Positions 22,970-34,240 of a stretch of DNA of 64,000 bases are shown one piece after another. The DNA is from Cristatella mucedo (taxonomy: Eukaryota > Bryozoa > Phylactolaemata > Cristatellidae): positions 2,798,501-2,862,500 of the forward strand of contig WPIO01000028.1 in NCBI GenBank assembly GCA_009760855.2. Reading direction: 5' to 3'. Below the pieces are notes generated by a model. It was not told the DNA's origin, ran no database searches, and saw nothing but the letters and a program-made list of their open reading frames with translations. Made by a program: the position numbers and the translations under genes. The stretch's first letter is position 1. Each line of letters starts with the position of its first letter.

Positions 22970-23470
22970 AAATCTGACTCCTCTCTACAGCTCAAATCTA
23001 AACAGGATACACTTGTAGCATCAGTTCAAGCACGTTACTCATACTAAGTGCACTTCATTTATTGTTCAATGTACTTGCTCGATGTTAAGCGACATGATTT
23101 TCACATTTTCCAAATTCGGGAGATGCATTTACTTTTCTTGGGAAATGGCTTACAAAAACCGCTGCAGGGAAAATACAAGCACGGGTCCAGGACGAAACTC
23201 TCAGGTTGTGCTCTAATGATTCGTTTGGCCTTCATAGATTTTATTTCCGGCGAGCTTTGGAACACTTCAGGTGAGAAGTAAGTCGTCGATTGTAGCTGAT
23301 CCGGAGGTGAGCTCGGCATTCTATCTAAATTATTATCGAAAGAATACATTAAGTTATACCAAATCGCATGTTGCTGGTCGCACAGATAATGAAAATACGC
23401 CATCTATATTTATCAGCTAGAAAATATTATCAAAGTGAACATGCCAGTTAAATGATGCATATATGAGCCA
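22970..23470. repeat. diverged repeat R3b, copy 1
   Basis: It pairs with 60850-61340. Shared anchors are TTTATTGTTCA, GTTAAGCGACATGATTTTCACA (GTTAAGCGACACGATTTTCACA in the other copy), TGTAGCTGATCC-GGAGGTGAGC and CAAAGTGAACATGCCAG. Overlapping frames on both strands carry no known motif. In both places a minus-strand LINE-A lies downstream, though not at the same distance. Confidence 0.65.
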
Positions 23471-23568
23471 TGTACGTATCAGCCTACGAAGTAGTCTATT
23501 TTTTAAAGCAATTGTTATCATTTCCTAATTGTATTAGCTCATTTTAACGATTAACCGCAATAAGCAAA

Positions 23569-24152
23569 AATAATAATAGTACACTTGATAAAGCGCTCAC
23601 AGAGAACAAAACCCTCTTATAGGAGCTTTATTTTTTCAGCAGAGGAAGTGCCACGACATGGTTAGTGGCAGCATCCTCAATAAACGAAGCGAAGAAAATG
23701 GTTAGGGGTAACATGCACAGGGTCAGCATGCAAGCGTGGTTTGTGGCCGCATGTACAGTGTCGGTGCTCATAAGCACTTAGAGGATGAAATGCGGGGACA
23801 CACCAAATGCTGAGGTAAAGATTTTCCTTTTTAGTTTTGTAATAAACGTGGTCAAATCAGTGGATGTCTTGATAAGAAGTCCGGTGTGAGTCACGGGCTA
23901 TGGGAGCATACGTACTAAAGGCACGGTCTCCACAAAATTTGTCGTTTTTACGAGTTGTAAGTATACAGTAAGATTCCAAAAAGCTGGTGGAACGAAGCTT
24001 ATCCTAAATGAGCAGTTAGCCGGTTAGGTAGGCTTATGAAAGAAATGAAAATGACTTAGAAGTGAGTGACAAAACCTTAAGGTCAATCCGTTGCTTCATA
24101 TGAAGCCAGAGGAGGTCGGCGAAAGGTTGTGTCATGTCGCAACTGCTACAAT
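23569..24152 (-). mobile_element. LINE-A 3' fragment
   Basis: An (AAT)-type tail, the hairpin (TAAAGCGCTCACAGAGAACA...), the 3' UTR and the ORF end with CACGGTCTCCACAAAATTTG are in order. It stops at GTCATGTCGCAACTGCTACA, where the next LINE-A tail begins. Confidence 0.8.
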
Positions 24153-25552
24153 CAATAATAATAATAATAATAATATTGCACTTGATAAAGCGCCCTCAGA
24201 GAACTTAATCTCTTTCTAGGCGCTTTACATATGCTGCAAAGTGATATGCAATAGAATAGTAAGTAAAATCATGCTTGAAAAACAAACTGAATAATATGGT
24301 TAGGGGTGACATGCACAGGGTCAGCATGCAAATGTGGTTAGTGGCAGCATGCACAGTGTCAGCACACATAAGCACATCAAGGACGAATCACTGGGACCCA
24401 CTAGATGCTATCCTAAATAGGCGTGTTTTTAAGTTTCTTTTAAATGTGGTCAGGTCAGGGGATGTTCTGACGCAGGTCGGGAGGGAGTTCCAGGCTTTGG
24501 GAGCATACGAGCTAAATGCACGGTCTCCAAAGGATTTAAGGTTTGTACGAGGTATTTCCAGACTGTTGGATTCCGAAAAGTGGGTGGTACGATGCTTGGC
24601 CTGATAAGGTAGTATATCTGAAAGATAGGCTGGAGAACAAGACAGAGAAGCCTAGCTGAAGAGTTCAGCATTAGCTGTAAGCACCCGATCGCTAAAGCCG
24701 GTAGACTGGCAGCAGTGAGTTACAGAGGTCAAGACCGGAGGTTTCAAATGCATGAACCAACTTGGATGTGGTATCCATATCTAAACAAGCCTCATTTTAG
24801 CAAAATTATGTAGCTGAAATTAGGAGGACTTAACTTTGGAGCGACATGTTCGTCTAAAAAAAGCTCAGTTATAAACATGACAACCTAGATTGTGTGCAGA
24901 ATAAACAGGATAAAATCTAGAAGAGTCGATTTTAAGCCGTAACCTTTCTAGTTTCTGAATCACACTTGTTTTTACATGAATACGAGGTCGATTTTATAAT
25001 CATTCAACTTAAGCAAGTTTGCTAAAATCTGTGTGAAGATACTATCAATGCTTGCCGCAAGGGAGTCAAGAGAACTCGAAGTGCTGTTGGAATGGGAGGG
25101 AACAAAGAAAAGGTGTGACTGAGTGTCATCCACGTGGAATTGACAGCCTAGATTGTGCTTAACAATTATATCGGCATGAGGAACAGTATAAACCATGAAA
25201 GGAACCGGAAAAAACATGGCGTGTTGAGGTATTCCATATTTCAGAGGTTCCTCGGATGACCTTTGGTCATTCCTATCAATATTGTAGAGTCTTACACTGA
25301 GATGGGACTTGAATCATTGCAATGCAGTGCCACTAATGCTCAGGTGAGATTAGAAGCACTCAACAAGGACTTGGTAGTTGACAGCATTAGAGCTGCCGAA
25401 ACATTAAGCGTAAAAATATCAGATAATCTACCAGTGTCTGTATTATAAAGTAGTCATCGTTCACCTGACACAATGCTGACTGTGTGGAGTGATTAGCTCT
25501 AAAACCAAACAGGAACTTGGTAGCAAGGTTTGAAGCTTCAATATATGAGTTA

Positions 25553-25711
25553 TAAATAAATAAATAAATAATTCATTTGTATAGCACCCCAAGAGAACTT
25601 AATCTCTATTCAGGCGCTTCACATATGCCTCGGGCTCGAGCCAACGACCTCAGCTAAACCTTGGTCGGGGGCGAGCACCTTAACAGCTGGACCAAACCAG
25701 CTCGGCGGTTC
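25553..25711 (-). mobile_element. SINE1 copy in LINE-A
   Basis: (AAAT)n leads into the tail (GTATAGCACCCCAAGAGAAC, then TTAATCTCTATTCAGGCGCT), the B-box (CTCGGGCTCGAGCC), the A-box side (GGGGGCGAGCACCTTAACAG) and the 5' end CAAACCAGCTCGGC. The LINE-A RT frame runs straight up to its edge on the minus strand. Confidence 0.88.
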
Positions 25712-26599
25712 AGAAGGTCGAGAGTTCAGCTGATCTGCCACGACTGGTTCCAGCGTCTTTGATAGGAATGGCAGAAGAGAGACTGGGCAGTAGTTGCTCA
25801 AGTTCTCTCGGTCTAGTGTCACTTTCTTGTTGAGCTGCCTGACTACCGTCTTTCTGAGAAGGGCTGGAACATGACATAAGGTGACGACTTATTAACGATG
25901 TTAGTTATGAACGACAGCTGCAGATCAATGCATGTTAGAAGCAGGGCATTGTGATTATGATCGAGATTAGTAGTTGTTTTATTTGACTGGGATGTAAACC
26001 TATATATCCTACGAAGATATTTGAATAGGATGAGGTCACTAGCGTCCTCCTTGTATGTAGATATTTAGATGCTGCGACGAATTGAGGGACATCAGTCTAC
26101 AGGGGAAGCTTCCCTCATAGGGATGGAATATCTGATCTTTTCAATGCACTTGATAATGAAACTAGACAAGACATGAGCTAGATCTTCACAGGGATCTTTA
26201 GTTAAGAAGAAATTCTGAGAGCCGTTGAGGAGATGGTTGATCGTCAAGATCGGCATTTTTGGATTATGCATCTGTGATTCAACAATTTTCTTTCCTATAA
26301 GGTAGGCTTTGCCTTTGCTAGGATCAATAGGTATGACCTACAGTATTCCTCATATGCTTGTCGATGGACAGTTAGCTCTGATCTTGTGTATGATTTCTCA
26401 AGCTTGCACTTGATAGACCTAGCTAGTTGGATGTCTGTGGTTAAACTTAAGCCGTCTAGGTGTGGGCACACAGTATGCTTAGAAAGGGGTGCAAACTCAT
26501 CGAGTATGTCGGCTAGTGTTGTTTTGTGGCGATCTAACTATTATGATACATCGGAATGGGGAAGCAGAGGCAGAGGCGAGGGATCTATTCTCATACGGA

Positions 26600-26795
26600 C
26601 AACATCAACGGTCAGCCGCGATGATACACGAGGCAAGGCGCTTGCTTTTCATGGCATCGGCCCCGAGGTCGCAGGTTAAAATCCTACAGTGGATGACCCT
26701 TTACCGCCACTGCTAGCGGTGGCGATAGCCCGTAAACCTTCTTCTGTCACTACTCAAAAGAGGGTGTTCAATCAGCTAGTATGAATGTCAACGGT
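26600..26795 (+). mobile_element. SINE2 copy in LINE-A
   Basis: The tRNA-like head (GGCAAGGCGCTTGC; B-box CCGAGGTCGCAGGTTAAAAT) is followed by the family hairpin with arms GCCACTGC and GCGGTGGC, then GATAGCCCGTAAACC and CAAAAGAGGGTGTTCAATCA. The order is the same as at 33505-33675. Confidence 0.75.
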
Positions 26796-27456
26796 CTTGT
26801 TGGTTCGTGGTTTATAGGTGATTTTAGATAGGGAAGAGAAGGAACACACTTTTGATTGAATGAGATCTGGATGTGGTCAAAAAGTACAATCTGGTATTAA
26901 TCGGTAACGATAAAGTGCAGTTAAATGACAAAATTTGGTCGGGTGTGTGATGCTTGATGTGAGTAGTTCCATGTAAATGAGCTACAAGAGGCAGTGAGTC
27001 AGTCAGAGCACGAAATTCAGTGCTGAAACTATGGAGAAGTTATACAAAATAAGGTTGAAATCTCCCATTACGAGGTAGAACCGATCTCTTGCACAGAAAA
27101 TCGAAATGAGATAGGAGAAGTCCGAGATTAGGGAGGATTGGGTACCTGGTGGGAGCTGAACTACTGCTATCGTCGGCAGGTTGTCGTCAAGTGAAATTAA
27201 GGCAATCGATTCGAAAGACTACATAGAAGGTACCACAAATGATTTGAAGTCGAATTTTGAACCAATGATAATACAAACTCCACATTCAGTTGTGATTGAT
27301 CCGGGGTTGTGGAAGAATGAGAAACCAGTCGAGCTAGGGTCTTTAATTGTCTGGCAGTTTACTTATTTCAGCCAATTTTAAGTCATAGCCAGCGAATCGG
27401 GACTATTTTTTTTAGAATAGGGCAGCTTATTACTTGAGGTTCATTTCACAATGAGC

Positions 27457-27672
27457 GATAATAATAACACTAATAATAATAATGCACTTGATAAAGCGCC
27501 CTCAGAGATCTCAATCTCTCTTTAAGCGCTTTATATTTTCTGCAAAGGAGAAATGCACTTAAATGGGAAGTAATGTCATGCTTGATAAACAAACAAAATG
27601 AAAAAAATGGCTAGGGTGGCATGCTCAGGGTCAGCATGCAAATGTGGTTAGTGGCAGCATGCACAGCGATGA
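27457..27672 (-). mobile_element. LINE-A 3' UTR fragment
   Basis: The (AAT)n tail, an intact-looking hairpin (TAAAGCGCCCTCAGAGATCT...TTAAGCGCTTTA) and the 3' UTR up to GTGGTTAGTGGCAGCATGCA are present. It lies directly beyond the 5' end of the preceding LINE-A, so three copies stand head to tail from 23569 to 27672. Confidence 0.82.
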
Positions 27673-27869
27673 TTCTAACAACAAGCCTTACGTCGGGCTG
27701 CAGGAGTTCTAACAGGCCTAATGACTACTAATTTTGAGAAATTCACAGTGTCGCCTGTAGGAGAGCTTGCTGAGTGGTTCGAGACAACGCTTTGAATGCC
27801 AAACAAGTGGGTAGTCATGTAGAAATTTCCTCCACATAAGCTGTGTCTAAGCAGGACGCTCCGGCCAGT

Positions 27870-27928
27870 GGTATACTATACGGTATACTATACGGTATAC
27901 TATACGGTATACTATACGGTATACTAAC
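27870..27928. repeat. 12-bp tandem repeat, nearly five units
   Basis: Four perfect units of GGTATACTATAC (27870-27917) are followed by an 11-bp unit GGTATACTAAC. GTATAC is self-complementary, so single strands can fold. The minus strand reads as repeated SIPY, a by-product of the period. Confidence 0.95.
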
Positions 27929-28034
27929 GGTATGCTTTTCTATGGTCAATGCATAGTTAAAGTATCTGAGCGACAACAGAAACATCTTGGAATGCGTTTG
28001 AGCTACAATGACGAAGTGGTAAGTGGTGGGCGTG

Positions 28035-31000
28035 ATTATGCAATGTGATGTAATGTAATGTAACTCCGTCTGTAACTCCACAAAGTCATAAAGACCATGT
28101 GGGTGTTACGCAGGAGAGTTTTGTATAGCCCATTCACAGCCTAAGCGACTTTCGGTACGCATTCGGTAGCCAACAGACTTCGTCTCACGCAACAAAGAGA
28201 AAGTGGGAAGCATAGCAGAGTCCGGAGAGCAGTTGAGGTAGTAAGTAGCATAGAAGTAGCAGCTCACGACCGCTGAAAAAGATGAGCCATAGTCGGCAGT
28301 AGGAGAGTAAAAATAAAATAAAATGAAGAGTAATTTTCGTTGCGTAAGAATTGTGGAAGCGAGTTCCACAGTCTAGGACCTGCAGAGCTAAATCTTCTGT
28401 CGCCAACTGTCTTTAAACTGAGGAATGAAACAGCTAATTTATTGTCCACACATGACCCGAGGGCGCGCACAGGCTGAAATAGATGCAGAAGTTCAGCTTG
28501 GTACGAAGGAGCCAAGCAGTGGTGGGCCTTGTGGGTCAGCATAGGAACTTTGCTCTGTATCCTTTACTCAACCAGCAACCATCCTAGCTTTTTCAGCAAT
28601 GGAGACACGTGCCAAAACCGCTGGGACTTGAAGACTAGCTTTGCAGCCATATTCATAGTCAGCTGCAGTGGCATAGTAGCTTTTTTTGGCAGCCCAGCCA
28701 ATAGGGTATTTCAATAATCACGCCGAGACAGAAATAAAGAGCTAGTTATTGTTTTTACAAGCCACTGTGGGAGACAGCTCCTAATCTTGGATTGGGATCG
28801 GATGTGATGGCTAGCTGTAGAGGCAGTCTTCCGAATGAAGCTTTTGAAATTAAGGCAGCTGTCGAACACGACACCTAAATTTCGAGCACGTGGTGATGGT
28901 CGCACGACAGCATTGCCTATTAGAACAGAAAAGCCTTTGAATCCAGCCACACGCTTAGGGTTTCCTATGAGCAGCAGTTCGGTTTTATCATCATTTAATT
29001 TCCGGGAGTTTTCCGACATCCAGGATCAAAAATCGGCAAGGCAGGCATTCAGTTTCTTAGTTGTGCAGCGGATTCCGACGGTTGGAATGACAAATACAAC
29101 TGAGTATCGTCAGCATAAAAGTGATATCCTATTCCATGTGCCTTAATCACTTTTCCCACAGGTTGTGTATAAATAAAGAACAGCAAGGGACCGAGTACAA
29201 CCCTTGAGGGACTCTACAGGTGACCCTGCTCGTGTCTGAGACCTGATCCCCACACGACACGGATTGAACACGATCAGATAAGTATGATTTAAACACGCCG
29301 GTGCTTCGTCTGCGAGACCGATCGTTGTTCTCAATCGTTCAAACAGTACCTCGTGATCAATGGTGTCGAAGGCAGCAGACAGATCTAGCAGAGCTAGGGC
29401 AGTGACATTCCCGCCGTCGTTGCTACGTAGAATGTCATTATTAACACGGAGGAGAGCAGTTTCAGTAGAGTGCTGCCTCTTGATCCCTGATCGAAATGTT
29501 TCTGACATTCCATTATTTTTAATACGCTCAACCAGCTGCTTAGCAACAATTTTTTCAAGAATTTTTTGTAAGAACGAAAGAAGGGAAACTTGGCAATAGT
29601 TTGGTAGGAGCTCTGTGTCTAATCCAGGCTTTTTAAGAATAGGTCTAACGATTGCCGATTTGAATGACTTGGGGACGACCCCTCTTCCCAAAGAAGCAAT
29701 ACAAATCTTGGTTATGGCAAGGCTAAGTTGGTCTGCTAGTGGAGACCACAGAGATTAAATATAATTCATTTATATGGCGCCCCAAGATAAATTAATCTCT
29801 ATTCAGGGGCTTCACATATGCCTTGGGGCTCGAGCCCACGACCTCAGTCAGACCTTAGTCGGGGCGAGCACGTTAACCGCTAGACCAAACCAGTTCGGCA
29901 AGATGAAGATATAGGGTCTTCAGGAGACGAGCTCTTTTTGCTAGACCTTATTAAGGCAGCCACATCACAGGCAGAAACATCAGAGAACCTTTTAAGAAAG
30001 GTCAAAGGTTGAGGAACGGCGATTGCTTTGGTCGGAGGGGGCTTAATGGAGGCACGAATGTGCACACTTTTTTTCAGTAAAGAAGGCTGAAAACTTTTTG
30101 GCTGAGCCCTTAATATCTGGGGAGTCAGACCTCACAGCATTGGCCAGTAAATGGTTTACTGTCGTATAAATCTGTTTAGTGTCCGACTGGCAGGAATTCA
30201 GTCTTCTAATGAAAAAAAAAGCCCTGGCTTTTTTTAGCTTTCGGGCGTAAACTTGAAGGAAGTCTTTAAAATTGACTAGGTCTGCCTCAGACCCAGATTT
30301 TTTGAAACGACGTTCAGTCTGCGCTTAACACGGCGCATCTTAAGGAGTTTTTTTGTAAATTGAAAGCAATCTCGACGACTTTGAACACGGATAGAGCGAA
30401 CGGGAGCATGCTTGTCAAGAGCACTTCTGAATGTCATGTTCATCGCATCATTGAGGGTATCGAGACTGCCGGTCGTGTCTGAATGCAGATCAAGAAGGCC
30501 TGCATCACAAACAGATTTCAAAAACTTGTCTATGTCAATGCTTTGCAAGTTACGTCGTTTGCAAATTCGACATTGCCCTGTATGTACGAGAGAGCTGGAA
30601 CAGTCAACGAGATTGAACAATAATCTGAGAGGGTCAGTGGGCACACCACAAGGTCAGTGGGGAGGACATCCTAAGTGATCACGAGATCTAGAATGTGGCC
30701 ACCGACGTGGGTGCTATGATTAACGTGTTGGGCCAAATCAAAATTCGCCAGACAGTCAAGAAATGAGCGGACCTGGCTGTTGCTAGGGTTGTCAACGTGA
30801 ATATTCAAGTCACCTACAATCAGTAACGGCCTGTCACACGCAAATATTTTAGCCGGGAACTCTGAAAACTCCTCTATAAACAAGTTTAGACAGCCAGAAA
30901 GAGTCCGGTATATTACGCAGGTGAGAGGCATCGTCTTTGATGAAGACTTGATAGCGACCGATTCAAACGATGACCCATGCGAGAAACTGCACATTTTATA

Positions 31001-31620
31001 GCCAAACGATTCGCGAACAACAATTGCAACCCCGCCATAAACCTTGTCAGAACGCATGGACTGATAGAATGAGAACTCGGCTGAAGTGATCTCGGAAATA
31101 CAGCTACTGGAACAAATTGTCAGCCTGGTTTCGGTAAGCAGAAATGCATCTAGCTTCTCCTGGATTACCTGATCGCGGATAAGTAACCCCTTCGTTTTAG
31201 CCAGCAGACATTTATTAGGCTGAGTTTAAGAGGCTGCCCAACAGCTGGGTGACGGCGATGAAGTGGCTTTAATTCTTTACCGTTTGCGTCCGGCCCGGCG
31301 GACGCTGGCTCTTCGAATTTGAATTGGACCTTGGTAACGGCCGTCGGACGACGTTTCTTGACGTGCTAGGCTACGACTGGTGGGCTACTACTGCAAGCAC
31401 TTTAAACTTACGAGTCGTAGGTTTGATAGCTGAGCTGTTGATAGGGCGAACGCAGGATGAAGGAAGGTTCTCACTGACCCACCCGAGAAGGCCGGCTGGT
31501 AGGTATCGACTAACGATAAAACTCACATGCAGGTTAGTGGCCGCCAGCATGGCAAAGGCCGCCACCTGAGTGGGAAACCTTGCAGCCCAGAGCGATGACT
31601 GTTTATATGTCCACAGACAA
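28035..31620 (-). mobile_element. LINE-B, CR1/L2-group LINE, near full length
   Basis: Minus-strand domains in order: about 31225-30671, an uninterrupted APE endonuclease frame (DAFLLTETRL, GGVAIVVRESFGYK, LLIVGDLNIHVDN, GHILDLVIT); 30644-29900, linker; 29691-29143, RT palm with SAIVRPILKKPGLD, KRQHSTETALL and LDLSAAFDTIDHEVL; about 29130-29090, the catalytic block [15 protein letters not shown] in another frame; 29019-28711, LNDDKTELLLIGNPKR and LGVVFDSCLNF; 28542-28264, GDRRFSSAGPRLWNSLPQFL. The 3' end has an (ACATT)n-type tail near 28040-28065. At least two frameshifts and one SINE1 insertion break it. Residue types at the visible RT catalytic positions are intact. The 31370-31620 part is open but unrecognised and may be the N-terminus or 5' UTR. 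Confidence 0.88.
29761..29898 (-). mobile_element. SINE1 copy in LINE-B
   Basis: A complete copy: tail ATAATTCATTTATATGGCGC to CTATTCAGGGGCTTCACATA, B-box GGGGCTCGAGCCCACGACCT, A-box side GGGGCGAGCACGTTAACCGC and 5' end CAAACCAGTTCGGC. It interrupts the LINE-B frame between the linker (ends ...SSPEDPISSS) and the start of RT (SPLADQLSLAITKICIASL). Confidence 0.92.
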
Positions 31621-31894
31621 TTAGTTTCTTCTGAGCTACGGTGAAAGAAAAAGTGAAATCCGGTAATGTTAAAGAGAGGAGAACTAAGTGAAACGTATTC
31701 AACTGGATCCGTAAACCCTTTTATCTCTCAGCTGCTACGTTGCACTGAAAAAGCATGTGTCAAGTATAAGATGACTACAATAGCAATCTGAAATGGAATA
31801 TGGGTCTATTGCTCAAGAGATTTACCTATTTACCTTGAGAACTGCAGAACCAAATAGCAGAGCTGGCTTGCTTTTTAAACAATAACAAATGAGC
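31621..31894. other. unassigned; possible LINE-B 5' UTR
   Basis: It lies between the LINE-B frame and the 3' end of the next LINE-B copy. There is no second copy of this part in the window, so assignment is not possible. Confidence 0.3.
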
Positions 31895-32285
31895 TATGCA
31901 GTGTAATGTAATGTATCTCGATCTATTACTCCACAAAGCCAAAACCACTATCCGAGTGTCACATGGGGATATTTTTGTTGGATACTCACAGCTACAGCTG
32001 CATTCGGAATGCAATCACTAGCAAGATACAGATAATCTCAGGAGACGAAGGGAAATTGGGTTGCATAGATAAATCGAGAGAGCAGTTTAGATTGTGAATA
32101 AAATGCAAATAGCAGTTTAGAACCACTGGAGATGATTTGCTAAACTTGGCAGCATGAGAGTAGCTATCATTAGGTATGAATTAAGGGAGTTCCCTAGTTT
32201 CGGACCTGCAGAGCACAAGCTTCAGTCGCCAACAGCCATTAATTCGAGGAATGGCAATGCATTCGTGATACGGTCATCATTGTAT
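31895..32285 (-). mobile_element. LINE-B 3' fragment
   Basis: The tail TGTAATGTAATGTATCTCGA and ACTCCACAAAGCC match 28044-28086, and the ORF end at 32185-32260 (GGAGTTCCCTAGTTTCGGAC, CTGCAGAGCACAAGCTTCAG, TCGCCAACAGCC) matches 28358-28412. It stands head to tail with the long LINE-B copy. Confidence 0.82.
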
Positions 32286-32289
32286 TGTG

Positions 32290-33150
32290 GTCTTATCTAT
32301 ATCCCACCTGGGTTTGAAGCTGATGAAATTGAAGCAGTAAATGTAACTCCCGTCAGTAATAGTAAGAATTCTTTCATTTCCTTCTCCCTAAAATTAAACA
32401 CTATGCGTTCAGCCTACTGCGACCCACTGGATAACAAAAAAAATTAATATTTGTATTATAATAAACGTATTCAAAAGCTATCACGGAGCAACTAAGTCTT
32501 CAGTTAAAGTGTTAAAACTTGTACTGTTACATTATTTAACAGCTTGGCCAGCTTGTAGAAAGGACTCTATTTGAGCCCAGCATTTGCTTAATAGTGTAAC
32601 GGTAAAATAAAACTGCTGGGAAACTAAAATAGTCATACATTTAAGCAGTGTGATTAATCAATTTTTATGTATAATGAAGCCTTCAAATTTTTTGGCTGGC
32701 GTCTGGCACCGTAACACTAATAACCAATATAGATTCGTTTCCAATAGCTGCTCCATTCAAGCTACCGTAATCTGGGAAAGCTGCTCTAATATGACATTTT
32801 GTTATTAGACTACCTATGCTGCTCATTCAAGTTTGTCCACTTTCTTTGAGCCATGTAGCAATGCCAATTTTTGATTAGATAATATCGGAATACGGCATTC
32901 AAATCAGGTCATTCATTTGTCACAATGTCTGTCGACTCTTAAAACTTGATCTTCCTCTACTTGCCATCATGAGCGAGAGGTTGATGCAAATCTCATTAGC
33001 TAAGCTTTTCTATCGTGAGTGTACCAATATACACTGTGTTCTGCACTTTCCAACGACTTGAGCTTTGTCTCCAACAAATAACCTATTGATTTCAAGGTTT
33101 CGCCACTCACATCGATGTTCAGTCATTCTCTTACTCCGGCTAATCAATGC
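32290..33150. repeat. diverged repeat R3, copy 1 (partial)
   Basis: Its left end (TGAAGCTGATGAAATTGAAG, GTAACTCCCGTCAGTAATAG, TTCATTTCCTTCTCCCTAAA) matches 61710-61790 (TGATTCTGATGAAATGGCTG, GCAACTCCCGTCAATATTAG). Around 33090 it has ATTTCAAGGTTTCGCCACTC, also present at 62490 (AAATCAAGGTTTCGCCACTT) and at 37540. The latter block is the FKV part of a LINE C-terminus on the plus strand. Confidence 0.55.
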
Positions 33151-33504
33151 CAGAAAATGCCGATTATGTAAGGCAAATTTCTACCCACTTTGATGTCATT
33201 AGTTTGTTTACCAGTGCCTCTAACGAACATACAATCACTTTAGACTACGATTTCAGCTCGAACACTTTTAACCAATGAAACGAACGCCCAAATAAATTTC
33301 TGACATGCCTAATGTATAGACACTATAAAGCAGAACAATGTCCCTCTATTTCTAGCTGCATAAGCTGGATCTGCGGGAAACGTCTTTTGTATGGCTATAT
33401 ATTCTCACTGTTTGCATGGCGTCAGGAAATACTTGATAAGTTTAAGGTGTAGCTTATGTATGCTGACTAGGGATTTCTTCTTCGAGGGATCTTGAATTTG
33501 TTGG
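33151..33504. other. unannotated DNA
   Basis: Probably the continuation of R3, but I cannot anchor it reliably. Confidence 0.3.
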
Positions 33505-33675
33505 TGAGCCGTGATGGTGCAATAGGTAAGTAATGAGGCTGCTATTTGCTACCTTGGTTCCGAGGTCGTGGGTTCGAATCCTGTGTGCAAACCTTTATTG
33601 CCACTGCTGTCGGTGGCGATAGCCATCAAGAATCCTCCGTCGCTACACAAAAGAGGCTGCTAACACAGCTAGCAT
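33505..33675 (+). mobile_element. SINE2 copy (best preserved)
   Basis: A tRNA-like head starts near GTGAGCCGTGATGGTGCAAT, with an A-box-like TGGTGCAATAGGTAAG and a canonical B-box GGTTCGAATCC (33572-33582). The family hairpin GCCACTGCTGTCGGTGGC comes next, then GATAGCC and CACAAAAGAGGCTGCTAACA. There is no LINE-A-like tail, so this SINE depends on a different partner from SINE1. Confidence 0.8.
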
Positions 33676-33794
33676 TTTTTTAGAACTTCTTACTATTTAT
33701 ATTGTGGCTCTCGCTAGCATGGCGCTTCCACCTGATCTCTCACTTCGGTGTTCTCTTGCGTTTCCTCAAATCATAAGAAGTAAGAGCAAGATGC

Positions 33795-34240
33795 TATTTT
33801 TACTTATTGATTTTAGCAAAGGAGACACGTGCTCAAACCTCTAGGACTGGAAGACGAGCCTTGCAGCCACATTCATATCCAGCTGCAGCGGCCTAGTTGC
33901 TTTCTTTGGCAGCTCAGCCAAAAGGAAACTATGATGATCTAGCTGAGAAAGAACTAAGGAGCTAGTTAAAGCTTTTGCAAGCCACTTTAAAAGACAACGC
34001 CAAATTTTAAATAGGGATCGGACGTGATAGCTAGCTGTAGAAGCAGTCTTATGAATTAAGCTTTGCAAAATTTAAGCAGCTGTCGAAAACGACAGCTATA
34101 TTTCGAGCATGCTGCGATGGTCTCACAACAGCATCACCTATTGGAAGAGCAATTTTTTTTAATCTACCCACACGCTTACGAAGCCCTACGAGCAAAAGTT
34201 CGGTTTACTGTCATTACGGCTGCATAGCTATCTCATTCGG
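33795..34240 (-). mobile_element. LINE-B RT C-terminal fragment
   Basis: The plus strand GCAAAGGAGACACGTGCTCA to CCAGCTGCAGCGGCCTAGTT matches 28590-28680. On the minus strand the frame gives HKTASTASYHVRSLFKIWRC, equivalent to RKTASTASHHIRSQSKIRSC in LINE-B. It ends near the LLLIGNPKR position. Confidence 0.82.

Larger units (their letters stand above)
24153..27440 (-). mobile_element. LINE-A, long copy with endonuclease and RT
   Basis: The 3' tail (AAT)n is at 24153-24173 and the hairpin at about 24180-24230. On the minus strand, the RT region includes ADIIVKHNLGCQFHVDDTQ (about 25170-25100; the catalytic box reads HVDD, not YADD) and ENLSNYCPVSLLPFLSKTLE near 25800. The endonuclease region at about 27330-26960 includes GVCIIIGSKFDFKSF, ESIALISLDDNLPTIAVVQL and RFYLVMGDFN. 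Frameshifts and stops are common. A SINE1 (25553-25711) and a SINE2 (26600-26795) are inserted in it. It is a CR1/L2-group element with an APE-type endonuclease. Confidence 0.8.

Noticed and set aside
29360-29599. Plus-strand frames across 28529-30678
   Set aside because: They are antisense shadows of the minus-strand LINE-B RT and linker.
33505-33675. tRNA gene call from GGTTCGAATCC
   Set aside because: The same head and downstream hairpin recur in other SINE2 copies; the acceptor stem does not close.
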